From Methylobacterium durans (GTDB lineage Bacteria > Pseudomonadota > Alphaproteobacteria > Rhizobiales > Beijerinckiaceae), in contig NZ_CP029550.1 of assembly GCF_003173715.1 (NCBI RefSeq), positions 6,216,001-6,280,000 on the forward strand: DNA of 64,000 nt, given 5' to 3'. Of this stretch, positions 1 through 8,149 are shown in pieces. Within the stretch, counting starts at the first letter, position 1. Every line of letters begins with the position of its first letter. The position numbers were made by a program, and so were the translations under genes. The notes under the pieces were generated by a model, which saw only the letters and a program-made list of their open reading frames with translations, searched no databases and had not been told where the DNA came from.

Positions 1-467
1 ATGTCGGACCCGAGCAGGCCCTGGATCTCGATCGAGCGCTCCGGACTCATGTGGTGGGCCGTGCCGTCGACATGCGAGCGGAAGGTGACGCCCTGCTCGT
101 CGAGCTTGCGCAGGCTCGACAGCGACATCACCTGGAAGCCGCCGGAATCGGTGAGGATCGGCCCGTCCCAGAGCATGAAGCGGTGCAGGCCACCGAGCCG
201 GGCCATCCGCTCGGGGCCGGGGCGCAGCATCAGGTGGTAGGTGTTGCCGAGCACGACGTCGGCGCCGAGGTCGCGCACCTGCTCCGGATACATCGCCTTC
301 ACGGTCGCGGCCGTGCCGACCGGCATGAAGGCCGGCGTGCGGATCGTGCCCCGCGGCATGGTGATGGCGCCGGTCCGGGCGTGACCGTCGGCGGCGTCCA
401 CGCGGAAGGTGAACGCGGTCGGTCGGGCGTCCTGCGGGGGAGCGGCTTGCGGGGGCGCGTTCTGCAT
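1..467 (-). CDS. tgt: Queuine tRNA-ribosyltransferase, N-terminal part (cut by window edge)
   Basis: Exchanges guanine-34 of tRNAs with GUN anticodons for preQ1 in queuosine synthesis. About 155 N-terminal residues are present; the rest lies outside the window. Visible family signatures include [11 protein letters not shown] and the substrate-binding loop [11 protein letters not shown], followed by [10 protein letters not shown] and the start of the SPERSIEIQ segment. The ATG at 465-467 overlaps the queA stop codon by one base (TGATG), so translation is probably coupled. The neighbouring queA acts later in the same pathway, which supports the call. Confidence 0.95.
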   Translation of the reverse strand, partial: MQNAPPQAAPPQDARPTAFTFRVDAADGHARTGAITMPRGTIRTPAFMPVGTAATVKAMYPEQVRDLGADVVLGNTYHLMLRPGPERMARLGGLHRFMLWDGPILTDSGGFQVMSLSSLRKLDEQGVTFRSHVDGTAHHMSPERSIEIQGLLGSD

Positions 468-1560
468 CAGGGGCGTCTGTCCGGGAAGAGCAGGCTCGAA
501 TCGCCGTAGGAGTAGAAGCGGTAGCCCGCTCGTATCGCGTGGCCGTAGGCCGTCCGCATGGTCTCGAGCCCTGAGAAGGCCGAGACCAGCATGAACAGGG
601 TCGAGCGCGGCAGGTGGAAGTTCGTCATCAGAGCATCGACGGCGCGCACGGGCACCCCCGGCGTGATGAAGATGTCGGTCGGCCCCGCGAAGGCGCGGAG
701 CCTGCCGGCCGCGTCGGCCGCGCTCTCCAGGAGCCGCAGCGCGGTAGTGCCGACCGCCACGATCCGCCCGCCCCGGGCCCGCACCGCGTTGAGGGCTTCG
801 GCCGTCGCGGCGTCGAGCCGGCCGATCTCGGCGTGCATCCGGTGGTCGGCGGTGTCGTCCGCCTTGACGGGCAGGAAGGTGCCGGCGCCCACATGCAGCG
901 TGACCGTGTGGCGGGAAAGGCCGGCCGCATCGATTCCCGCGAGGAGATCCTCCGAGAAGTGCAGCCCCGCGGTCGGCGCGGCGACGGCACCGGGCTCGGT
1001 GGCGTAGACCGTCTGATAGTCGTGGGCGTCCTGCGCGTCGGCCGGCCGCTTGCCCGCGATGTAGGGTGGCAGCGGCAGGGTGCCGAGGGCGGCGACGCGC
1101 TCGTCGAGGATCGGGCCCGAGAGGTCGAAGCGGAGCACGATCTCCCCCCCTCCCCCTTCTCGACGAGTTGGGCTGTGAGCCCGCCGAGTTCGCAGGGCGC
1201 TCCCTCCCGGTGATCGCCGAAGCGCAGGGTGTCGCCCGGGGCGAGGCGTTTGCCCGGCCGCGCGAAGGCCCGCCAGCGATCCGGCGCCTCGCGCTGGTGC
1301 AGCATCACCTCCGTCCGCAGGCCCGCGGCGCCGGGCCGGGTACGCAGGGCTTGGAGGCGAGCCGGAATCACCCGCGTGTCGTTGAAGACGAGGGCGTCGC
1401 CCGGGCGCAGCAGACCCGGAAGGTCGCGCACCGTCCTGTCCTCAAGAAGCGGCCGCCCGCCGGGACGCACGACGAGGAGGCGCCCGGCATCGCGCGGTTG
1501 GGCGGGCCGCAGCGCGATGCGCGCCTCCGGCAGCTCGAAATCGAACAGGTCCACACGCAT
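467..1560 (-). pseudogene. queA: S-adenosylmethionine:tRNA ribosyltransferase-isomerase, one-base frameshift
   Basis: QueA transfers and isomerises the ribosyl group of SAM onto preQ1-tRNA to give epoxyqueuosine. The first part ([19 protein letters not shown], then [16 protein letters not shown]) reads from 1560 to about 1150. The rest ([59 protein letters not shown]) reads in another frame to 467. The break lies at a run of seven C at 1144-1150 (G on the coding strand). One added G restores ...[14 protein letters not shown] and a 364-residue protein of normal length. The gene looks intact apart from this one base, so a sequencing error is likelier than loss of function. It overlaps tgt by one base. 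Confidence 0.9.
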
Positions 1561-1709
1561 GGGGCGCTGAAGTGCACGCTTCAGGCGTCCCGATCAATGC
1601 GGCGCGTGGCACGGCTGCCCTGTCGCGGGCCTCGGCGCGGCCGGCGACCGAGGCTTGACCGCGCCGCGCTCCGGTTCACCATGCACGCCTCTTTGTGGGG
1701 GGGCGAACC

Positions 1710-1943
1710 GTGCAGGACGCCAGGAACAGGCGGCGAATCCGCCAGACGCTCGATGCGCAACTCGTCGGCTACTGGGACCGGGAGGCGGCCCGCCTCGACG
1801 CCCTCGCCGAGCAGGCGCGGTTCGGCTGGATGGCCCGGCGCTACCGGCGCAAGGCGGTGCAGGCCCGGGCCCAGGCCGAGCGCAGCCGGGTCCGCGAGGC
1901 GGCACGGGGCCTCGGGGGCGATGCCGCGCCCGATGGCGCGTGA
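1710..1943 (+). CDS. Hypothetical protein, small, Arg/Ala-rich
   Basis: A 77-residue frame from a GTG at 1710 (an in-frame start at 1695 is also possible). The product is basic and predicted helical: MQDARNRRRIRQTLDAQL, then two Ala/Arg-rich helices. There is no signal peptide, membrane segment or recognised domain. A purine-rich GGGGGGG tract lies about 8 bases upstream and could be a ribosome binding site. It sits in the 575-bp gap between queA and the CDF exporter, and nothing else in that gap looks coding. No function can be assigned, and a chance frame in GC-rich DNA is possible. Confidence 0.45.
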   Translation: MQDARNRRRIRQTLDAQLVGYWDREAARLDALAEQARFGWMARRYRRKAVQARAQAERSRVREAARGLGGDAAPDGA

Positions 1944-2134
1944 CAGCGCTGATGTGCCGGACCGTCTCCGCGCCGATGACTTCGGTGCCGAGGGACGCGG
2001 CGATGAGTGGCTTGGCCTATAGCTGCGGCTAACACCTTTGCCGTGGCCTTGCGGGCCGGCCCTGGCCTATGTGCGGGCCGAAAGCGGCCGGGCGGCAGCC
2101 CGCGCCGCGCTAGATCCCTTCGCCGAACCCCCGC

Positions 2135-3022
2135 ATGGAACGCACCCAGAAAGCCGCCCTCACCGGCGTCGGCGTCGGCGCCCTCGTCACGGCCCTCAAG
2201 TTCGCAGCCTTCTGGCTGACCGGGAGTCTCGCGCTCTACTCGGACGCGCTGGAGAGCATCATCAACGTGGTGGCCGCGGGCTGCGCCTTCGTGGCGCTCC
2301 GCGTCGCCGCGGCACCGCCCGACGCAGACCATCCCTACGGCCACCACAAGGCCGAGTACTTCTCCGCGGTGATCGAGGGAGCGCTCATCATCGTGGCGGC
2401 GCTCCTGATCCTGCGCGAATCCTACCACGGCGTCCTGGCGCCGAAGGAACTCGACGCGCCCGCCCTCGGCCTCGCGGTCAACGGCCTCGCCACGCTCGTC
2501 AACGCGGCCTGGGCAGTCGGCCTGATGCGGCGGGGCCGGGCGTGGCGCTCGCCCGCCCTCGTGGCGGATGCCCGGCACGTGCTCGCCGACGTGTTCACCT
2601 CGGTCGGCGTGCTCGTCGGCGTCGCCCTCGTGGCCACCACGGGCTACCTCGTGCTCGATCCGGTGGTGGCAGGGCTCGTCGCGCTCAACATCCTCTGGTC
2701 CGGCTGGGGCATGGTGCGGGAATCGATCGACGGCCTGATGGACCGGGCCGCTCCCCCGGACATGGTCGACCAGATCCGTGCTCTCATCTCGGCCCACGGC
2801 GCCGGGGCGCTGGAGGCCCACGACGTGCGCACCCGCCACGCGGGCCAAGCGACCTTCATCGACTTCCACCTCGTGGTGCCGGGCGAGATGACGGTGGCCG
2901 ATTCCCACGCCATCTGCGACCGCCTGGAGAGCGCGATCGAGGGCGCCATCGAGGGGGCCGTGGTCGTCATCCACGTGGAGCCCGGCGACCATGCCAAGCA
3001 GCGCGGCGTGCCCGTGATCTGA
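2135..3022 (+). CDS. Cation diffusion facilitator (CDF) family metal exporter
   Basis: A 295-residue inner-membrane proton antiporter of the CDF family, which exports divalent metals such as Zn, Co, Fe or Mn. Six membrane segments can be followed. The first two carry TGSLALYSDALESI with the Asp metal ligand, and the loop after them holds the hallmark HPYGHHKAEYF. TM5 carries DARHVLADVFTSVGV with the His and Asp ligands. The last 90 residues form the cytoplasmic dimerisation domain (VRTRHAGQATFIDFHLVVPG, ending in HVEPGD). The metal cannot be told from sequence. It ends five bases before the convergent lipB stop. Confidence 0.93.
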   Translation: MERTQKAALTGVGVGALVTALKFAAFWLTGSLALYSDALESIINVVAAGCAFVALRVAAAPPDADHPYGHHKAEYFSAVIEGALIIVAALLILRESYHGVLAPKELDAPALGLAVNGLATLVNAAWAVGLMRRGRAWRSPALVADARHVLADVFTSVGVLVGVALVATTGYLVLDPVVAGLVALNILWSGWGMVRESIDGLMDRAAPPDMVDQIRALISAHGAGALEAHDVRTRHAGQATFIDFHLVVPGEMTVADSHAICDRLESAIEGAIEGAVVVIHVEPGDHAKQRGVPVI

Positions 3023-3026
3023 CGCG

Positions 3027-3746
3027 TCAGGGCACGAGCACGGTCTCGCCGAAGATCGGCTCGAAGGCGGCGCGCAGGTGCATGTCGACCTCGGGCAGGC
3101 TGACGAGGTGGCCGAGATCGACGAGGCTCGTCACCCCGTGGCCGCGGATTCCGCAGGGTACGATGCCGGAGAAGTGCGAGAGGTCGGGCTCGACGTTGAG
3201 GCTGATGCCATGGAAGCTCACCCAGCGCCGCACCCGGATGCCGATCGCCGCGATCTTGTCCTCGGCGCCCTCCCCCTTCCCGGGCCGCCGCACCCAGACC
3301 CCGACCCGGTCCTCCCGGCGCTCGCCGCGCACGTTGAAGGCGTCCAGCGTCGCGATGATCCAGGCTTCGAGCGCCGCCACGTAGGCGCGCAGATCCGTGC
3401 GGCGGCGCGCCAGGTCGAGCATCACGTAGGCCACCCGCTGGCCGGGACCGTGATAGGTGAACTGCCCGCCCCGCCCCGTGCGATGGACGGGGAAGCGCCC
3501 GGGCTCCACGAGATCCCCCTCGCGCGCAGAGGTGCCCGCCGTGTAGAGGGCCGGGTGCTCCAGGAGCCAGACGCATTCGGGCGATGCCCCGCTCCGGATC
3601 GCCTCCGCCCGTGCCTCCATCTCGGCCACAGCCGCCTCGTAGGCGACGAGCCCTTCGCTCACCCGCCACGCGACGGGCGGCGAGCCGGGCCTCGGCCGGA
3701 AGGCGTCGGGCGCCGTGGCGAGGCGGGAAGCGGGATCGTTTACCAA
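3027..3746 (-). CDS. lipB: Lipoyl(octanoyl) transferase
   Basis: Moves octanoate from acyl carrier protein to the lipoyl domains of 2-oxoacid dehydrogenases and the glycine cleavage H protein, the first step of de novo lipoate synthesis in the cytosol. The 239 residues show the family signatures [15 protein letters not shown], the active-site lysine in [19 protein letters not shown], and the catalytic cysteine in [17 protein letters not shown]. The first 25 residues are a loosely conserved extension, so the real start may be slightly downstream. It stands alone, convergent with the CDF gene and divergent from the FliN-type gene. Confidence 0.96.
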   Translation of the reverse strand: MVNDPASRLATAPDAFRPRPGSPPVAWRVSEGLVAYEAAVAEMEARAEAIRSGASPECVWLLEHPALYTAGTSAREGDLVEPGRFPVHRTGRGGQFTYHGPGQRVAYVMLDLARRRTDLRAYVAALEAWIIATLDAFNVRGERREDRVGVWVRRPGKGEGAEDKIAAIGIRVRRWVSFHGISLNVEPDLSHFSGIVPCGIRGHGVTSLVDLGHLVSLPEVDMHLRAAFEPIFGETVLVP

Positions 3747-3814
3747 GGCTTCACCATGATGCGTGAACAGTCGCCCGGAGCCGGCGGTCGCTGGCGGTGC
3801 GGGGCATACGTCGC

Positions 3815-4120
3815 GTGGCAGTTCTCGAAGACCTCAAGGTCGATCTCACGGTCGTGCTCGGGCGCAGCCACATGCCGCTGCACATGCTGCTGCGCATGGG
3901 CCGCGGCGCGGTGATCGAGCTCGAATCGACCGAGACCGATATGGTCGAGATCCTCGCCAACGACCACCCGATCGCCCGCGGCCAGATCGTGGTGACGGGC
4001 AACCGCATCTCGGTGGAGGTGACGGAGCTGATCCGCAAGGCCGAACTGATCCGCACGCCGGGCGTCAGCATCGGCGACGGGGCGGTGCCGCTCCTCGAGA
4101 CGGGCGCCGAGCCGGCCTGA
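3815..4120 (+). CDS. fliN: FliN/SpoA-domain protein (flagellar motor switch type), orphan
   Basis: A short protein of about 101 residues that is essentially one SpoA (surface presentation of antigens) domain: [60 protein letters not shown]. This is the arrangement of alphaproteobacterial FliN, a C-ring component of the flagellar switch. I chose the GTG at 3815 because conservation begins at [10 protein letters not shown]; an upstream in-frame GTG at 3797 adds six residues. No flagellar or type III secretion gene lies nearby, so it may be a stand-alone copy with a specialised role. The domain call is firm; the symbol is provisional. Confidence 0.8.
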   Translation: MAVLEDLKVDLTVVLGRSHMPLHMLLRMGRGAVIELESTETDMVEILANDHPIARGQIVVTGNRISVEVTELIRKAELIRTPGVSIGDGAVPLLETGAEPA

Positions 4121-4309
4121 CGCCGCGCCCGGACGGATCCCGGCGCGGTCGATATCCTCGGCCCGAGAGGCGCAGGCGGAATTCGCGTGAGATGCAACGC
4201 GGCGCTTGTCGGGGGGATTCGATCTGTTATCCGCTGCGCCGCTCCCCGAGAAACGGCCCGCGCAGCGGATCGAAGGACCCGGGAGCCAAGGCCCCTCCGG
4301 GGTGCCGAT

Positions 4310-4394
4310 GCGGCCATGGCGGAATTGGTAGACGCGCTAGCTTGAGGTGCTAGTCCCGCGAGGGGTGGAGGTTCGAGTCCTCTTGGCCGCACCA
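4310..4394 (+). tRNA. tRNA-Leu (anticodon GAG)
   Basis: A class II tRNA of 85 bases with encoded CCA. The acceptor stem GCGGCCA pairs with TGGCCGC at 4384-4390. The D-arm contains GGTAGAC. The anticodon stem CTAGC/GCTAG encloses the loop TTGAGGT, so the anticodon is GAG. A long variable arm follows, then the T arm with GGTTCGAGTCC. It reads CUC/CUU leucine codons, which suits a GC-rich genome. The compositionally unusual DUF4214 patch begins downstream of it. Confidence 0.97.
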
Positions 4395-4415
4395 ACTTGT
4401 TCTTGTTGGTGTTTT
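4391..4415 (+). terminator. Probable intrinsic terminator of tRNA-Leu
   Basis: ACCAAC (4391-4396) pairs with GTTGGT (4405-4410) across an 8-base loop, followed by GTTTTC. The stem starts within the CCA end of the tRNA. It is short, so this is a moderate call. Confidence 0.45.
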
Positions 4416-5004
4416 CCCCTCATCATCCCGAGACTGGCTCCGAGCCGACCGGGTCGTTTCGCAGACATTTTGCAGTGCGGTGTTCGCTTGCCGTATCGGC
4501 AATGGGCCTCGAGCTTGTTCATCGCGCTTTCGGCGAGAGCCTTCGTGCCTGCCGGATGGATCGTTAGGATCCTCCTGTTCACCGGCGCCGGCGTTTGGCC
4601 TGCGATCGCATCGCGTGCCGCACCGAGCAACGCCCCGGCGGTGGGTGAGCCGCCGACGCCGTGCCGAGCGGACTATGCCCCTGGATTGCCGGACCAGGAT
4701 TGCGGCCCCGCGTGATCGCGTCGGCCGCGGGCCTGACCGCCGACTACGGGAACCGGCCGTCCGATACAGATCCGTGCTTGGCAGCAATGCTGGGCTCTGT
4801 CGCGAGAAGGCATCGAGCCACGCCTGAATCCACGACGAGCCGCGGTCTGGATCGGCGGCGCGATCAGGGGCCTCGGATGACTTTGTGAGATGCCGGGATC
4901 GGGGGGCAGTCACGGCCAGTGACGGGACTCACACGTCACGACACGACACTTTTAGCAAAAATCCTCTGCATCGACGGAAGAATTCGAGCGGGAGGCCGGT
5001 GCGT
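4416..5004. other. Gene-free stretch after tRNA-Leu
   Basis: About 590 bases with frames on both strands that have no recognisable similarity, no plausible ribosome binding site and no third-position GC bias like the surrounding genes. Composition falls from typical GC-rich in its first part to AT-rich after about 4,930. It may be eroded mobile or duplicated DNA, but I see no integrase, transposase or repeated tRNA end in it. Confidence 0.4.
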
Positions 5005-5024
5005 TTTGATACCAGTGTATCAAA
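5005..5024. promoter_or_regulatory. Inverted repeat, candidate operator upstream of the DUF4214 gene
   Basis: TTTGATAC and GTATCAAA form perfect 8-base arms around CAGT, in the AT-rich region about 150 bases before the DUF4214 gene. A second, smaller inverted repeat with the same TGATA/TATCA core lies 57 bases further on. This is compatible with a dimeric regulator site; no regulator is identified. Confidence 0.4.
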
Positions 5025-5063
5025 TGCAGAGCAATAAATACGACGCAATTTAGGAAAGACATT

Positions 5064-5078
5064 TGATAAAAAATATCA
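5064..5078. promoter_or_regulatory. Second TGATA/TATCA inverted repeat upstream of the DUF4214 gene
   Basis: TGATA and TATCA flank a run of five A. It shares its half-site with the palindrome at 5005-5024. The A-rich spacer and surroundings could also be part of a promoter UP-like region. This is a weak site taken alone. Confidence 0.3.
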
Positions 5079-5171
5079 GATATCATCCGCGTGAGGAATT
5101 TAACGACTTGCTATGAATTTGGTTGGCAGGATATTAACGAGAATTTAACACGTCGACACCACTTCTAGTTT

Positions 5172-6398
5172 TTGATTCAAAAAGTGGCGCTTCAGGAGAA
5201 TGCCCGCTGGATAAAATCCCGCGCGTACTTCGATATTGCCGATCTCTACTATCAGGCTGCTTTCGACAGGCCGCTGGAGGAGGCAGGACTCGATTATTGG
5301 ATCGACACCCAGCAGGCTGGTCTCGGCTACTCGTATATCGCCGAGGCTCTCGTGAACTCCGCGGAGTTCGGCGCGCTCCATGCCGGCCAGGATCGGGCGG
5401 AGATCATCAGCAGCTTCTATCAGAACGTGCTCGGTCGCACCGCCGATACCGATGGCCTCAAGTTCTGGACCGATTCCGATCTCACGCCGGCTCAACTGCT
5501 GGACAGCATCGCCCGGTCGCAGGAATCGCTGGTCAAGAATGCTGCGGCCCTCCACGGCTTCGAGGACGCAGTCGTGAATGGCACGCTCATCGCGAACGCT
5601 GGCGAATTGTTCGACTACACGACTGCCCCGACCGTCGTCGAAGTGCCTGTGCCGCTCGACGTCCCGGTGATCGTGGACAAGCCCGACATCCTCGCGACCA
5701 CGCACGGCCCGTTCCACGTTGATTTCGTGAACGCCGGCGGCAACCTGTACCTGGGCGATGGCACCACCCCGGCTCAGGGCTTCTCGACGGTCGACGATCC
5801 GACGAGCAAGTTCCTGTTCGGCGTCGAGATCACTCCTCGTCAGACCGCTACATCTGTCGGCGGCTACATTCCGGTCGGCTCGACCTTCGACGGCACGACC
5901 CTGCACGTCACTGACAACGTCCCGGCCGGGCCGCAGGCGATTGAGAACGGCTCGTTCCAGAACGTTGCCAACCGCGGCGCGGTCAACAGCAACGTCGTCA
6001 TCGGCCTGCATCCCGACTCGGACTTCGATTTCAGGGAAGCCCTCGACGCGGGCTACCAGATCAAGCTCGGTCTCGACACCGACAAGACGGCCGCGGATAG
6101 CTTGCTCAATTTGACCGCTGTTTACAACGCTGCCAACGATACACTCGACTTCGTGGTGCGGGGCACCAACAGGGGCTTCGTGGACTTCAAGGGCAACGGC
6201 AACGCATCGGGCGAAGTCGCCTCGGAGTCGATCCAGCAGAACTTCGTCACGTCGGGCGGCGTCGCAGCACTGACCCAGGCCGCGCAATTCGACAATCATC
6301 TGACCCTGATCGATCCGAACGGCCACGTGGTGCAGGAACTCCACTGGGCGCTGTTCATGGGCCAGCCCGGCTTGAGCCCGGCCGAACAGTTGGCCTGA
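5172..6398 (+). CDS. DUF4214 domain protein, probably cell surface or secreted
   Basis: A 408-residue acidic protein. Residues about 18-66 and 75-118 look like two DUF4214 units (YFDIADLYYQAAFDRPLEEAG and IISSFYQNVLGRTADTDGLKF, each followed by W and a LL/A helix). This module is common in large secreted or S-layer-like and type I exported proteins. A valine/proline linker (VVEVPVPLDVPVIVDKPD) leads to a 250-residue C-terminal part that I do not recognise, rich in Asn, Asp and Gly and predicted beta. There is no signal peptide. The start (TTG at 5172, or GTG at 5184) lacks a clear ribosome binding site, so the N-terminus is uncertain. Codon use is less GC-rich than its neighbours and both flanks are AT-rich, which suggests acquisition. 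Confidence 0.75.
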   Translation: MIQKVALQENARWIKSRAYFDIADLYYQAAFDRPLEEAGLDYWIDTQQAGLGYSYIAEALVNSAEFGALHAGQDRAEIISSFYQNVLGRTADTDGLKFWTDSDLTPAQLLDSIARSQESLVKNAAALHGFEDAVVNGTLIANAGELFDYTTAPTVVEVPVPLDVPVIVDKPDILATTHGPFHVDFVNAGGNLYLGDGTTPAQGFSTVDDPTSKFLFGVEITPRQTATSVGGYIPVGSTFDGTTLHVTDNVPAGPQAIENGSFQNVANRGAVNSNVVIGLHPDSDFDFREALDAGYQIKLGLDTDKTAADSLLNLTAVYNAANDTLDFVVRGTNRGFVDFKGNGNASGEVASESIQQNFVTSGGVAALTQAAQFDNHLTLIDPNGHVVQELHWALFMGQPGLSPAEQLA

Positions 6399-6425
6399 AG
6401 CATCGCCCCCCGGGCGAAGGATGAC

Positions 6426-6458
6426 GGAGGCGGCAGGAGCTTGGCTCCTGCCGCCTCC
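6426..6458 (+). terminator. Perfect 15-bp hairpin after the DUF4214 gene
   Basis: GGAGGCGGCAGGAGC (6426-6440) pairs without mismatch with 6444-6458 across the loop TTG, 28 bases after the stop codon. There is no T tract. The stability of the stem makes a terminator or 3'-end stabiliser the simplest reading. Confidence 0.7.
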
Positions 6459-6510
6459 ACTTGAACCCGTTATCCGATAGAACCCCTGGAAGGGATGCAG
6501 ATGGACGACT

Positions 6511-6549
6511 TTTGACGCACCCATGAAAATGGATGCGGTCAAATCTTTT
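6511..6549 (+). terminator. Second hairpin with GAAA loop and T-rich tail
   Basis: TTTGACGCACCCAT (6511-6524) pairs imperfectly with ATGGATGCGGTCAAA (6529-6543) around a GAAA tetraloop, then TCTTTT. This has the shape of an intrinsic terminator. It lies 53 bases beyond the first hairpin in AT-rich DNA with no gene immediately upstream, so it could end a short untranslated RNA or serve as a backup terminator. Confidence 0.45.
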
Positions 6550-6777
6550 ATGATGCATTGGAATTTTGAATGCTTGAACGACATTAAAGCAGATGATAAA
6601 AGATATTTTGCCAAGATATGATTAGGCGTTGCTTGGTTTTCGAAGGAAAATTTGTGCGCGATGGAGGAGATCGTGCAGATGCCCTTCGCCCGCTCGGCGC
6701 CATTCCGCGCAATCCCTTGACCGGTGGTGGACAGCGGCTGTTCAAACATGTCCTGATCCTGCCTCCGGAGGCCGCCG

Positions 6778-7059
6778 ATGCCCCTCGCTCACAACCGTTT
6801 CGATGATCCCCACATCGACCGGGCGACCTCCGAGCACATCCGCTTCTCAATGACGGACGGGCAGCGGATCGTCGCGGGCCGCGTGCCGATCGCGGCTCTG
6901 CGCGCGCGGTTCGACGGGTCGGATGCCGACGCGCTGGCCCTCTACGGCCGCTGCCGGGAGGCGGTCGAGGCGGCCGCGAGCCGCAAGTTCGACCGCGTCG
7001 GTGCGCCCGACGCGATGGTCGATCTCGACACGGAGGATCTCGCCGGAGATGCGGCCTGA
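6778..7059 (+). CDS. DUF1488-like small protein
   Basis: A 93-residue acidic protein. From residue 20 it reads IRFSMTDGQRIVAGRVPIAAL, then RFDGSDADALALYGRCREAVEAAASRKFDR. This resembles DUF1488 proteins, whose function is unknown: an opening F-x-M/V-DG strand pair, then an AL-x-x-F helix and a C-terminal R-x-x-IE/A-x-x-K helix. GGAGGC precedes the ATG by about 8 bases. It begins a run of four small same-strand genes. The family assignment is from memory of the pattern and is moderate. Confidence 0.6.
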   Translation: MPLAHNRFDDPHIDRATSEHIRFSMTDGQRIVAGRVPIAALRARFDGSDADALALYGRCREAVEAAASRKFDRVGAPDAMVDLDTEDLAGDAA

Positions 7060-7212
7060 CGCGGGGGGGCGCCGGAGACAGATCGCGCCCGCTGTGACCC
7101 TGCAGGATTTGCGCTTAAACAAAGTGAAGGCAGCCCCCCTTCGGCGGGCGGAGGCTCCCCGCTTTCGGGCGTCGGGGCCCGCTCCCGGCTCCGGCTCGAC
7201 GGGAGGCTTGCC

Positions 7213-7674
7213 ATGGAACACAGGGCTGTCGATCAGCTTCAGGGTATCGCGAAGGTTTCCGCCGAGCCCCTGCTCCTGTCCACGCGCCGCGCGCGCCTGG
7301 AACGCTGGGCCGAAATCTTGGAGCGGGATCCCGGGCGCCTCTTCGCCACGCTGCCCGAAGTCGAGCTGGTGCCGTGGCCGCGCCGGGGCACCCTGCGCTC
7401 CGACAACTCCCCACTCACCCTCGCCTACGCCGATTCGCTCCTGCGGGCGAGCGGGCTCACGGGCGACACTTACGGCGAGGGCCGCCGCTTCTTCGGGCTG
7501 CGGGAGGGGCAGGTGCACCGCCTCCTCTGCTCCTGCGTGAACGGACGCCAGATCCGGGCGGACCTGACGGCGCGGCGGCTGCGCGGCATCGCCGATTATC
7601 GCATGGAGCGCTGGGCCGTCGGGCTCGCGGCCGGGGCCGCCAGCGTGCCGGGGCTGATGTTCCTTTTCGGGTGA
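7213..7674 (+). CDS. Hypothetical protein
   Basis: A 153-residue protein starting at ATG 7213 with GGGAGGC upstream. The N-terminal helix contains LLLSTRRARLERWAEIL. The middle has GTLRSDNSPLTLAYADSLLRA and GDTYGEGRRFFGL, and the end is a short hydrophobic segment (WAVGLAAGAASVPGLMFLFG) that could anchor it in the membrane. I recognise no domain. Good codon bias and a sensible ribosome binding site make it a real gene, probably confined to Methylobacterium relatives. Confidence 0.65.
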   Translation: MEHRAVDQLQGIAKVSAEPLLLSTRRARLERWAEILERDPGRLFATLPEVELVPWPRRGTLRSDNSPLTLAYADSLLRASGLTGDTYGEGRRFFGLREGQVHRLLCSCVNGRQIRADLTARRLRGIADYRMERWAVGLAAGAASVPGLMFLFG

Positions 7675-7849
7675 CGCCGGGGGCTCACGGGGCGGCTCTC
7701 GGTCGCGCCCGCTTCGGCGTCGCGCCCGTGGCGGAGCGCGTCGTGTCGGCCCAGAGGTCCCGCGAGCGCGGGTTGAAACCCGCTGGTAACGGGCGCCGGG
7801 CCATGGTCCGCTCACGAGACCGGACAAGAGACCAGCCACGGGACCCTGC

Positions 7850-8059
7850 ATGCTGACGAAAGACCAGCTCGCCGCGGAGCTGAAGCGCATCGCCACGACC
7901 CAGATCAGCGACATCACCCGCGCGGTGAAGGAGGGCCAGAAATCCATCGCCCTCAACGAGGTGCGGGACATGGCCCAGCGCCTCAACAGGCTCGCCGATG
8001 CCTTCAGCCCAAGATCCGCTCCGCCTCGCCCGGATGTCGAGGGCGCCGAGGCCGCCTGA
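7850..8059 (+). CDS. Hypothetical protein, 69 residues
   Basis: A small protein with an amphipathic helix (MLTKDQLAAELKRIATTQIS) followed by a second helix rich in charged residues and a Pro/Ala-rich tail. No domain is recognised, and there is no signal or membrane segment. It lies on the same strand as its small neighbours at 7213 and 8150, with 175- and 90-base gaps that could hold separate promoters. Confidence 0.5.
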   Translation: MLTKDQLAAELKRIATTQISDITRAVKEGQKSIALNEVRDMAQRLNRLADAFSPRSAPPRPDVEGAEAA

Positions 8060-8149
8060 GCGCGGCGCGAGACCGATCCGTGACATGCGCGCGCGAGCCC
8101 CGGCTTCGTCCTGCCGCGCCTGTTCCGAGCCGAACCGGGAGAGCCTGCA

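Noticed and set aside
4337..4913. Several overlapping frames on both strands after tRNA-Leu
   Set aside because: They have no family similarity, no ribosome binding sites and amino acid compositions expected of non-coding GC-rich DNA. No integrase or transposase can be read in any frame.
5145..6749. Long open frame on the minus strand opposite the DUF4214 gene
   Set aside because: It is the shadow of the plus-strand gene: the plus frame has the DUF4214 motifs, while the minus frame has no recognisable domain and runs into the AT-rich flanks.
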